Source: Chrysemys picta bellii (lineage: Eukaryota; Chordata; Testudines; Emydidae). Taken from it: DNA of 64,000 nt. Shown in pieces: positions 26,101 to 39,041 of the stretch. Below the pieces are notes generated by a model, which was not told the origin of the DNA, searched no databases, and was given only the letters and a program-made list of their open reading frames with translations. The position numbers and the translations under genes are program-made. Position 1 is the stretch's first letter, and each line of letters starts with the position of its first letter. The stretch covers positions 19,001 to 83,000 of the forward strand of contig NW_027052972.1 of NCBI RefSeq assembly GCF_011386835.1. Direction: 5' to 3'.

Positions 26101-29100
26101 CCCTATGTGGAGCACAAACCCGATATCTTTCTGATGAACGTCGGACCCCAAAATGTTCAAGTGGGTTTGATATTCAAAAAACAGATTTAAGAAATGAGCT
26201 GTATCTTCCCTAGTTGTTGTTGCTGTACAGAGTCCCCAGTACTACATTGTGCCGACATTCAAGAAGGGTAGGTTAGAGCTGGACATTCAGAATCAGGGCC
26301 AGATTCTCAGCTGATGTAAATCAGTATAATTCCATTGACTTCAGTGAAGCTACACCGATTTACATCAAGTTAGGATCAAGTCCAGAATCTCTTATTATGC
26401 AGGAAAAGTTTGTATTCACATTAAACCCAGTCTTCTGATGTGCTGAACCGTTTTGTGATGTGCTCAGCACCCTCAGCTCCCATGAAAGTCAACAGGAATT
26501 GGGAGTGCTCAGCATCTCACTCCTGGTGGGTTGACTGACCCTGAATAAAAATGCCAGCAGGGTACATAACATGATACTTTCTGTTGGTCCAACAAAGAAT
26601 GTTGGCGTAGGTCCCATTTAGTCTTGAAAGCCCAGGTATGTTACAGCTTGGCAGACCAGGGGTTTTAGAAGGACAGATTGCGAAGAAGATACCTGGGACG
26701 ACTCTTCTTGCTAACCTAAGTGACATTATTGTTTTGCCTCCTGCTTTATAGGAAACACAGAGAATTCCCTGGACCATGAACGGTGGGAGCACATGCTGCT
26801 TCAGGTACAAGATGGCTTTCAGCTGTATTGTCACAGCCCTTCCTCCCCTCTCCAAATGTATCAGCTGGGGAAAGAATAATGATAAATTATTCATTATAAG
26901 CAGAGCTGGTCAAACCATTTCATTTGCAACTTTTGTTCAGTGAAAAATGGCCTTTTTTATTTTCATGGGACATTTTCAAATTTTTCAGTTTTTTTTTTTT
27001 TTTTTTTTTTACACAAAACAAAGCAACCCCAACCCAAATAGAAAATGTTTAGTTTTTTTAAACTGAAGTTGATTTTGGGTTTTTTTCCCAGTTGCTTTCC
27101 TGTTTGTCTCCTCCCCCGTCTGGCTTTTTCAGTCACAAAGTGGAAGAGGGGAAAAAGGCATGGGGACGAGGGATAAAGGGAAGGAAAGGGGGAAAACAAA
27201 GAATTGAATAATGGTCATTTTTGATTTTGAAAAGCAAAATATTTTTGTTTCTTTCACTTTTCATTTGTGTGGTGAAAAATCCCACTTGTTTTGTGAAATA
27301 TTCAACCAGCTCTAGTTATAAATAACTCTGTATTACCACTGGGAACAACACAAAACTTAACCAGAAAACCAGCATGCTAATGGTGCTAATGCATCACTGG
27401 GGGACATTTAAAGGATTCTTTTTTTCTATATGCCACTCAAAAGAAAATTTGCTCTGAGAAACCCAAAAAGGAAAAGAGACAAGACAAGGTTTGGTGACTG
27501 TATCTCATGGAGAAGCCTTTCTGGTCAGAAAGAGCTCTTTACAGCCTCCTGTAAATCCAGACAAGGAACATTTTTATGGCGAGTGCTGAAAATGAAAGGA
27601 AAGGACCTAGTGACAAATAAGCCCCAGAAGGTTTGGAGTTCCATTTGGGGTTGGATTACACTCTAGAATTTCCCATTCCAGATCCAGCCTCATTTGAAAT
27701 TATTTGAGCTAAAAAAATCAAAGAAGATTAGGTTCTCTTGTGAGGTTTCTGATATTTTCTGGCTGCTGTTCAAAATTCGGGCCTGAACAGCAAAGTGCTG
27801 AGAGTTACTAACCTCTCGCTGACTTCAATGGGAGTTGAGGGTGTGACCCCAGGTCCTTTGGGTACCCAGTGGCAGAGGCCACAGGAGTGCATAGGATTAC
27901 CAGGATTCCCTGGATCTGATCTCCATATAATCAAAGGGTGTCATGTAAAGCCTTTACTGGATACCTGTGCCACACGGATCATCATAATCATTGCACAGTG
28001 ACTGGATGGATAATAGATAATGCGCTATGGTTGTATACTGAAATTTATGCTTTTAAGGTCTGTGAGTTGGGGCTGGTCACCAGAAAGTGATCAACAAGTT
28101 TCTTTGAGGCAGGAGATGCTTATCTGCCTGAATGGCTGTATGTAGATGAGTAATTCTTCACAGTGGATGCTAATCAATAGAGCAACATTCTAATCAAGTG
28201 ATTGCAAAGTCTCCAAAGGAGATTCGATACAAGAAAAACAAACAAACAAACAAACAATAGGGGGTACCTTGTTTACAAGTGAAGACGATGCTTGGAACTA
28301 TATCTGGAGGAGTTCCAGAGGTATCCTGCATCAGGTATCCTTCACCTATTGGACGAACTGCCAGCTGGCTTGTCTTATGAATGGAGGATCACATTTGATT
28401 TGGGTGTTTCATGCTGGGAGAGAGATTTGGGGGAGCTGTCCTTTGTGAGACAGGGGAATGTTTGGTTATCTAAGTTTAAGCTCTAGAAGTGTGTTATGAT
28501 TTTATTTTTATGTAACCATTTGTTTACATTAATTTTACTTGCTGCTTCTCAAATCTCTGACCTTCGTGAATTAAACTCTGTTTGTTTTCACTATAAATGT
28601 ATCTAAGTGAAGTATAGTTGTTTTCACTCTAAACGTATCTAAGTGTGTTAAATGGAGCGATGATGCTGAGGTAACACCGGTGACAGGTGTGTAGCAAACC
28701 TATGAATTCTGTGAGTGTCCAGTGGAACAGGGGCTGGACATTCTGGGGCTGCACAGAGGGCTCGGCGGTTGGAGTGTACCGATGGCTTACCTGTAGAAGG
28801 ACAGTGGAGCTGGATGGGGTGAGAAGGGTGTGCTTGTGTTTCCTGTGGCTGGCAGAGTCAGGAGCTGACATGTGGCAGGCACAGAGGAGGCTTCCTCATG
28901 CTAAGGGCAGGTGGTAGTGAGGTACCTCACAATCCTGGGGACCCTCAGGAGGTGGCATAAAGGGTCCATAACACTTCAGAGAAGGTGCCTGGTCCTTCAT
29001 AGTCCAGGGCCCTGTGTTCAAAATTTATTAGACCCATTCTCCATCCGCTATAAAATCACTCCTGAATGGTCAGATTTCTTGGCTCCATCTCATTCTCCAA

Positions 29101-32100
29101 TTCACTGTCCATCTGGGTTTGGGGACTGAGAGGAATCATCAGGCAAAGGTTAAAGAACAACAGGCAGAGGAAGTCTGGGTTGTTGATGTTTATAGTTGTC
29201 AATAGGGAAATAATCTTCCCATGACACCTGAATATTGGAAATTTTACAACCGAGAACAAGGAAGAAAAAAAAACACCAAACAAAGAAACAAACAAACCCC
29301 ACAACAACCCCCAAATTCTTGCAATTAACCATCTGCTTTAACTCTTGTTTTACACGCAGTTCCTAAGGACATCTCTAGAGATGATAGGTGACAGTGCCTG
29401 GAGCAGCCAGATAAGCCTTGAGTTGAGCCAGCAGATGGCCGGCTATGCCAGCCCCTCCAAAGAGAAGGTTTGTTATCTGTTAAGGCTTAGTTTCTAGTTA
29501 ATTTCCCTTGAAATTCTGACTGGGGGGGCTGCATAAGGCTTCTCTCAAGGCTTCATTACTTTATATTTTATTCTGCATATAACATTTGTTTTTAGTTGTG
29601 CCCTGCTCTCTTGTCCCCCCCTCCCCCCCCCCCGCCCTTCCAATATTTGCTTGGACAGGCTGCTTGTCTGTACTGCATTGTTGGTTCTCTGGCTGGGCTA
29701 GATGATGGGATGTTTCTGCAGTCTGGATGCTTGGACTTGGCTATCTTGTTCCTTCCTGAGTGTTGCTGAGCTGGGTCTGTACTGACAGGCACGTTGTGTT
29801 ACTGATCTCTCAGTGCTGGTCTCTTTCTTTCAGAGTTTCCTGTATAAGGCACTAGGAACATCCTTAGCAGTGTGTCAGGACCTGGTCCATGTTAAATCAC
29901 AGATTAATACATTTCTGATGACAACAGATTATACGGAAGCCCCTGAGAGAGAGGTGAGGACTCTGTCCCTCTCCCCACTTTACCAAGTAATCCCTGAATG
30001 CTGCCTGTGGGGCTCAGCTCTGAGTTGGCCTCAGGGGACAGATGCCATTTTGCGTCATATCCTTTTCATTGCTATTTCACTCAGCCCCCGCTCCCCATGT
30101 GTCTCAGGCCTCACTGGCATTTTACACCACTTCAGGTGAAAGGAATGGAGTCGTGGGGTCTATCAGGCACCTAGTTAGATCCTAACCAGTATTTTTCTTG
30201 GGTCACAGGGAGTCATTTCCATCCTTGCATTGTCTGCTGAGAGCCACTTGGACCTCACCTTGAACGCACTTCAGGAGTTTGGGGCTGCAATGAGCAAGGT
30301 TAAGATTTCTGGGTTCATCAGCCACCTGAAGGTAAAGGAGCCAGGGGCTTCTCTCAAACTTCCTCTCCCCCTCTAAAGCGGGGGCAGCAACCCTGCAGTA
30401 GTGTCTGCTCTGGTCAGCTAGCATTGTCCCCCAATGTATGCGTTCTACGTGATGCCTGCAGTTAAGCAGAGAGGAGCACAATCTGGAGCTGGGGTTCTCT
30501 AAAATGATTTTTATCATCTGATGTCTTTTCCATGCAAGCGACTGATGTAGTTCCCACACATTGTGCATGGGAGGAGCGCTCAAGCCATGAGACCTCAGAT
30601 GATAAAAATCATTTGAGAGAACCCCAGCTCCAGATTGTGCTCCTCTCTGCTTAACTGCAGGCAGTCTGTTGTAAAATGATGGTAGATACACTGGAGGGTA
30701 GGGATAGGATACAGAGGGACCTAGACAATTAGAGGATTGGGCCAAAAGAAACCTGATGAGGTTCAACAAGGACAAGTGCAGAGTCCTGCACTTAGGACGA
30801 AAGAATCCCATTCACTGTTTCAGACTAGGGACCGAATGGCTAGGAAGCAGTTCTGCAGAAAAGGACCTAGGGGTTACAGTGGACGAGAAGCTGGATATGA
30901 GTCAACAGTTTGCTCTTGTTGCCAAGAAGGCTAATGGCATTTTGGGCTGTATAAGTAGGGGCATTTCCAGCAGATCGAGGGACGTGATCGTTCACCTCTA
31001 TTCGACAATGGTGAGGCCTCATCTGGAAAACTGTGTCCTGTTTTGGGCCCCACATTACAAGAAGGATGTGAAAAATTGGAAAGAGTCCAGCAGAGGGCAA
31101 CAAAAATGATTAGGGGTCTGGAGCACATGACTTATGAGGAGAGGCTGAGGGAACTGGGATTATTTAGTCTGCAGAAGAGAAGAATGAGGGGGGATTTGAT
31201 AGCTGCTTTCAACTATCTGAAAGGAGGTTCCAAAGAGGATGGATCTAGACTGTTCTCAGTGGTACCAGATGACAGAACAAGGAGTAATGGTCTCAAGTTG
31301 CAGTGGGGGAGGTTTAGATTGGATATTAGGAAAAACTTTTTCACTAGGAGGGTGGTGAAGCACTGGAATGGGTTCCCTACAGAGGTGGTGGAATCTCCTT
31401 CTTTAGCGGTTTTTAAGGTCAGGCTTGATAAAGCCCTGGCTGGGATGATTTAGTTGGGAATTGGTCCTGCTTTGAGCAGGGGGTTGGACTAGATGACGTC
31501 CTGAGGTCCCTTCCAACCCTGATATTCTATGCTTCTAAAACTGGCAAATATCTAGATGAGTTGATATACCCCCGGAAGACCTCTGCAGACCCTCAGGGGT
31601 ACACAAGTACTCCTGGTTGAAAACCACTGATCTAGAGGATAGAGCAGGAGACTAGGCCTCTGGGCTTCCATTGCTGGCTCTGCATTTACTCACTGTGCAG
31701 CCTTAGGCAAGACATTTAGCGCCTGATCTTGTACCCACCAGTGTCAACGACTAAGCTCCCGTGTACTTCACTGCTGTAGGTTCAGCATTTTAGGCTCTCT
31801 GTGTCAGAGTGACCTGTGGGAATGATGGAGATACTAATAACTCCCTACCTCACACAGTTATTATATTGCTTAAATACTGTTTGCAAGTGGTTTGAGATCT
31901 TTGGCTGAAAAGAGCTTTGCAAGTGCAAACTGCCATTGCTGCTGTGAGCAATTCCTCGGTCAGCAGCAGATCAGAATTCCAAGGCAAAATGAATCACAAG
32001 AACTTGTCTCTAGTGACGTTTCCGATTGTCTAGGACTACCACCGTGGAAAAAGAGGCAAGACTCGCAGCACCCTGATGCTGACATACAGCAACGTGGCTG

Positions 32101-35100
32101 TTCATGCTCCAAAAGACCAGCTTCTCTCCCGAGTGGAGGCAGACATCACAGGGAACATCCTTCACTATTACAGAGCCAGTTGTCAGGTAAGAGCTTTTGT
32201 GTGATAAGTGTTAGGGGCATTACCCTGAAGTGATAGCATTGCCTCTGAGTTTATAGAGAGAGGGCTTGTATTTTCTAAAACTCTCCTTTGAGCAATAATT
32301 TGTCACATAACTCAAATTTAAAACTGTAATGGACGGAGCGTGAGCTGTCACATGTTGTATCATTTTTGTTGCTCTTCTTTGTATTTTCTCTAGTTTCTCT
32401 ATATTCTTCTGAAATTCTGTAGACCACAGCTACACAGTAATTCAGATGCAGTCACACTCAGGCTATTCAGAATAACACTCTAACTCCCCTAATATGTATT
32501 TGTATCTAGCTCTATCTTTCGCTAGCAAAGAGAGACTAGTGCTAGCTTGTATTTAGTTGATTTGCTGTCACTCTGTTTCTTGGACACACTACTTCCCTTA
32601 CCTCTTATCTGTCTTCTTGTTTGTCTGTGTGCTCCTTATTTCTGTTCCCTAGGTGTCTGACTGCAGGCACTGACTCTCATCTCCGTGCAACCTCTCCACG
32701 TCACTTTGCCATTCAATTCTGCCCTATCTGACTGAGACTCTCACTTAGGCATTGTCAAAAACAGTTGAACCAAACTGATATCTTCTAGTAGTTCACAAAT
32801 GCAAATATTACATAGGATGGCCCCTGATATTGACCTCTACAAAACACCCCCTCTGGATACATTTCCTGCCTTTTGGAAGATTTAACAATAGTGATTTCTC
32901 TCTGCTCCATATTCACCAGCCAGGACATTTTGAGGATGTGTGTTATGTTGGACATACATTGCTAAGAGCTGTTTTGCATTTCGTTTTTCAGGTGCTGGGC
33001 ATCACTGTTACGAACAAGGTAAATTCTAAATAATCCGCTCTCAGGTCTTGCATTTTCTATACACAAGTTGCTTGTTTAAATTGCACAGAGCTTGATTTCC
33101 TTGCTACATCAAGCAGGAGTCCTGGTTGCTCTGGTGTAAGTGGACTTGGATTTATTTGATGAACGTGGGTTTTCTTTTCTTCTGAGGTGGGTGCAGAGCT
33201 GGGGTCCTCTGCCTTCTAGGGTCTGCGGACACCTCTCTTCTCTCCTGAGGCTAGATTTAATTCCTGATCTTTATCTTCTGGACTCTGGTTCTTCTCTGTT
33301 TCTCATCCACATTCCCTTGTTTCTCCTTCTGGATTATGTAGGATATGTACCTAAAACTAACTCTCATCCAGAATGTCACGGAGATTAGCTGTGCCATCTT
33401 GGAGACCAGAGACTCCCAGGAGTTCGAATTCTCTTACAAACAGGAGCTCCTTGGCTACATGCTGGTGAGTGATTAGGAGCTTTGAGGACTGAAGTACAAA
33501 GGAGTTTGTTGTAATGCAATAAGACTGGGTTTCCAGGGAGATGTTATTTTATCCATTGGCTGTGACTGTACTACTGCAGTCTCATGAGCTACCTGCATGG
33601 CACCCCAAATGCTGGGTCCACTCTGAGCTCGGCAGAGATGCTGACATATTGTGGGCTGTAACTGGAAGGAATGGCTTGTGTCTGGTGAATTATCTTTCTG
33701 TCCTCCGTATAGCCTGCAGATGGCCCTATGGTCCATTTCAGAGGCAGAGCGCCTGCTGAGTACGGTGTCTGTTTATTACAGGTGTGGCATATGGCCCTAT
33801 TTCAGGGTGTGAGAGGAAGACCTCTCTGCCTTTCAAATCCATTTCCCATTTTTTATGTCCCTATTAATGCATTTCAGGACTTCATTAAAAAGGAACCACT
33901 GGATTCCCTGGCATCTCCAGTTCGCTACAAGGCAATTCTTGCCATTGAACATCTGAGGTAGGCTATTTTCTGCCACATTTCCTGGCACTGTGATGACTTC
34001 TTATTTGTTAATTCAGGAGTGTCAGGTTGGGAGCAGTCTGATGCCTGCAGGGTTTGGCTCACATGCTGCTCACCAGCAGAACTTTCATTCTTGAGGGTTT
34101 GAATGTGTCCATTTGGAGGTTTGTGCTTGAAAGACACAAGACTGGAGGTTGTGGGCCATGCAGTACAATGGAGGAGAGTTCAGATGGGGAGGGAGGTGTC
34201 TGGCTAGCTGGCAGGGGGAAGGAAGCTTGTGGGTTTCTCTAAAAAGGGGACTTGAAGCTTTAGCTTTACTTCTAGATGAGCCAATACTTAATAGAGGTGC
34301 AAAGAGGTGCTCAGCTGCAAAGTGAAGGGTTGTTTGTATTTGGGGTTCTAGACTGGGGCAATCTCTAGCCATTGGACCCACTCTTTTACTTGGAGGTGGT
34401 ACTGAGTCTAATGCATGACTTTTCTCTCTTTCTTCTGCCAGCAAACTCAAACCATCTTTGACCTTGGAGGAAAACCGTGAGCTCATAGATCAGTGTTTCA
34501 AAAGTTTATTTCCCCTTCCTCCCTTGGAGAAGACGAAAGAGGAAGGCGAGACAGCAAAGGATGCTCTGCATATACAGGTACGTGACAACAATTCTCCTCT
34601 GGCACCATCCACTGTATTTCTGCCCAGCAGGCACTGGGTAATGGCAGTCACACATGGCCTCCCTGGCAAGGTTATGGTTAGCTTCACCCGGCCCCCACAC
34701 ACAAATGATATGCGCTGAGCCTCACTCCTTCTCTTCTGGTTTCAGTCACTGTACATGAGGTCCGTGGAAGCCCTTGGCAAGCTAATGAAGACTTTGCTGG
34801 AGGAAGAACCAACCGCAGACTGGTTCCAGGAAATGTTTGATGTGAGTAGACCATTGAACCGCGGTGGAGATTGTTTGTTTCTTGTGTTACAGCAGGGAAG
34901 AGTCAGAGATTTAGGGGGTCAAGCTTCAGTTGTGGAGGAATTTTCCACAACTGAGTTAATTTTAGGGAGAAAGCACTACATTCTTCCTTGTGATAAGTGG
35001 GCTGGATTGGGATCGAGTTCTTACAATGGAGTTGACACTACTTGGACCGGCAAGAAAATCACCACTGCAGTAGCCAAATCCAAGAGAACCAGTTGAAACT

Positions 35101-38100
35101 GATCATTTCTTCGAAGAGGAATTCATTAATATTGAGTTAAGCCCTGTGTATGGAAACTCATTCAGAGGAGACTTCTTGTTCCTCAGACATGAACAGAATA
35201 TCTTGAAGAGCTGAAGGGTGGGGAGTTTGATGCACCTTCAGGATAAGACTTCTCTGCTCTTATTCAAATTAATAAAAAGAAATGCTCCTCTCTGTCATTT
35301 TGCCACTCGACGTGGGAGAAGTTGCCCAGGAAACAGACCACAGCAGCAGACATCAAACAGCATGCAAAGTGCTAGACCGCTCCCATCAGACAATCTACAG
35401 CAGACATCACATACACGGGCCCAGATTCATCTCTCATGTACCTCCTTTGGCTTCAATCACCAGAGGTGAATCTGGTCCCTGGGACTTGTATATCTAAGGG
35501 GCTCTTCCATTAGACATGTAATTCCTTTGCTACACCGAGGTCAGATGCTTTGGAGAGGGATTTTAGTGACAATTAAACCTGTTTAAGAGGAACTTTTGGG
35601 GGGAATTTTCTGGAACTAACTCTGTCCATTCCCCTGCTCTACCAACAGCTACTAAGGCCATGGTTCAGTTCAGAGAAGGAGTGGGAGAGAGAAAGGGCCT
35701 TGCAGGCCAGCACCCAGCTGCTGACTGCATATCAAGAGACAGTTAATAGCACAGTGAGTATAGCCTCTTACTCTTTATTTCTTCCTTGAGCTGACTTCCC
35801 TGCTTATATCAGATCTGACACTCCACGCAAATGCATGAAAAACTCTTCCAGGGCAGCAGCTGGGATCTCAAGGTGACTAAGATCCCCCTGCTTCCAGAAG
35901 AGAGAGGTTTACACAACAATGCCGTGACCACACTCCAGGCAGACTGCAAGAAGTAGAGGGCAGACAATCCCCCAAACTGATGGCTTATTCTATAATTAGA
36001 TTCACCAAGTCAACAACAGAAGAGCTCCCACCCTAGTTAACAAGATGCCAAATGCAGTCCCCTTCTGGCAGTCCAGACCTTGGCTCCCATCTAAACATCC
36101 ATGTCTTGGAAGAAAGGGGAGGGATAGCTCAGTGGTTTGAGCAGTGGCCTGCTAAACCCAGCGTTGTGAGTTCAATTCTTAAGGAGGCCATTTAGGGAAG
36201 TGGGGTAAAAATCTCTTCGGGGATTAGTCCTGCTTTGAGCACAGGGTTAGACTAGATGACCTCCTCAGGTCCCTTCCAACCCTGATATTCTATGTCTAAT
36301 ATAGTGAGGGGTTACTGAAAACCTGGCTCACCATATGTGAGGTTCACTGATCATAAAGGACCAGATACTTATCCCCAGGTCAATATGAATCTCAGGTCTT
36401 TCCCAAATATCATGCTGTCAGCCAATCCTTAATAACTAAATCTAAGATTTATTGTTAAAAGAAAGAAGAGAGTTATACATGGTTAAAAGATCAATATCCA
36501 TACAAGTGACTTTCAATGTTCATAGTTCAGTATCACAACAGTGATGGAATAAACTGCTGGTTTGTAAAAGTCTCTGGAATCATCCCAACAGATCAGAATC
36601 CAAAGGCAGCTCAGATGTAAAGTCTGTTAGTTTTTTCCATGCATTTTCCGGGTTATTCCAAATGTTATTTGGAAAATCTCTGTCCTATGGCTTACACTTT
36701 CCCTGTTCAGAGTTTAAGCAGACTAGAGATGATAGGATCAGGCCCGAGCCTTCTCTTTTATAGCTATTCTAGCAGGCTGACAAGCCGACCTCACAGAAAT
36801 TGTCACAGAAGGACCTTCCCCCAATGCAGATCACCTGTTGTACTTTGCTTTGAAGATAATCTTCTATTTCCTGTGCATACACAGTAAACTAGTTACATTC
36901 ATTCACGTAAGCTAATTAGCCGTTCTTCCATTATAACACAGATAGTTAAGCTGAAGATAATGTAGAAATGATTGGTTTCCTGGAGTGTCTTACATCTTTG
37001 ATTTTCAGGTTAACTGAACACCTTGCATACATAATTAAGGCAATTAAGACATGAAAGGGAATTAGCATCTACAAGCTAATTTGGTTACATTGTGAAACTT
37101 CTAACCGGGTATAGATAAACAGACAAATACACTTAGCCTCTATTGTTCATTTTTGAATGAGTTGATGATTGCTAGACTAATACATCTCTTAGAAATTCAC
37201 ATGCAAGTGAACTGTCTTGATACAGTAGAAGCGCCTCTTGTTAAGTTATTATGGGTCATACACAGGTTGACTGGTCTGCCAGTGTCACAAATGCATTCTT
37301 GGTTCTTATGCTCCCAGGATGCTAAAGCTGAATTTCTATTTAATCAGCTAAGAACATAAAACATAAGAGTGGCTATCCTGGATCCCCCAGGAGAATGGTT
37401 CTTCTAGCCCAGTATCCTGTCTTCTGACAGTGGTGGGTGCCAGATGCTTCAGAGGGAATGAACAGAACAAGGCAATTGTCAAGTGAACCATCCCCCGTTG
37501 GACAGCCCCAGCCCCAGCTTCTGGCAGTCAGAGGCTTAGGGACACCCAGATCATGGGGTTGCATCCCTGACCATGTTAGCTAATAGCCATTGATGGACCT
37601 ATCCTCCGTGAACTCATCTAATTCTTTTTTGAACCCAGTTATACTTTTGGCCTTCACAACATCTCCCTGGCAATGAGTTCCACAGGTTGACTGCATTGTG
37701 TGAAGAAATGCTTCCTTTTGTTTGTTTTAAAACTGCTGCCTATTAATTTCATTGGGTGACCCCTTGTTCCTGTGTTATGTGAAGGGCTAAATAACACTTC
37801 CTTATTGACTTTCTCTACACCAGTCATGATTTTATAGTTCTCTATCATATTCCCTCTTAGTCGTCTCTTTTCAAAGCTGAAAAGTCCCTGTCTTTTTAAT
37901 CTCTCCTTGTACGAGAAGTTGTCCCATACGCCTAATCGTTTTTGTTGCTCTTCTCTGGATTTCTTCCAATTCTAACCTATCTTTTTTGAGATGAGATGAC
38001 CAAAACTGCACGCAGTATTCAAGGTGTGGGGGTACTGTAGATTTATACAGTGGCATAATGATATTTACTGTCTTATTATCGATCCCTTTCCTAATGGTTC

Positions 38101-39003
38101 CTAACATGTTGTTATGGTTTTTGACTGCATGTTGAGCAGATGCTTTCAGAGAACTGTACACAATGACTCTGAGGTTTCTTTCTTGCATGATAGCAGCTAA
38201 TTTAGACCCCATCCATTTGTATGTACAATTGGGATTATGTTTTCCAATGTGCATTCCCCAGTTCAGTACAGGAATCAGAGGCACAATGTTATCAGATGTG
38301 CCCGTCACTTTGGGTAGGCTCATTGATTAGGGTTACTCTTCTGGGTGGGGGGAGGGTTCTGTAATTTTATTAATGTGGGGCTTATGTCACTTGTGTGTTC
38401 ATATGGAGCTCTACTCCTTCCTTCTACAAGTCCCCTCCCAATGGAGCTCCCAATGGAGCTATCCTGCAGGACCTAGGTTCCCCAGGGCTAATAACTAGAA
38501 CTAGATGAAGATGCGCGCGCGCGCGCACACACACACACACACTAGCAGAGCAAGTCAATCAGCATGCCCCAGCTGATCCCCTCATATGTCCCTGTATTCA
38601 GTGGGCTGAGTTAAGCAGCACTTTCAAGCTGGTACCCTTATGTGCCCCTGGTCTCAATAGGCTGGGTTGAACAGCACTTTCAGCTGCCCCTCCCTTATGT
38701 GCCCCAAGTTTAACACGTCCCTATCACACTTTCACATTACAATTGTACTGGGAGTAACACACTTGATGAGCAAACCCCACAGTATTTTGGGGCACTACAG
38801 GGATCTTTAGCTTAGGTACAAGAAGTGTTGCTGCCGAGTAAATGGGGGAAGCTAAAAACACAAAAGAGTAAAATTCAGAGAGAGAGAGAAGCAACCAGCT
38901 GAACCATAAAAGTTATTTATTGAATAATAGTGATAACTACACAAGGAGGGCTAAACAAACATAAGTTACATTTTAAAGGTTAATACCTGAGGTAGAAAAG
39001 AAA

Positions 39004-39041
<38 letters not shown>

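Noticed and set aside
34085..34486. 133-codon minus-strand ORF
   Set aside because: Antisense to an MROH intron and exon, no family resemblance.
36117..36180. tRNA gene
   Set aside because: Has A and B box-like blocks but no clean cloverleaf, and is joined to a CR1 tail; a SINE head.
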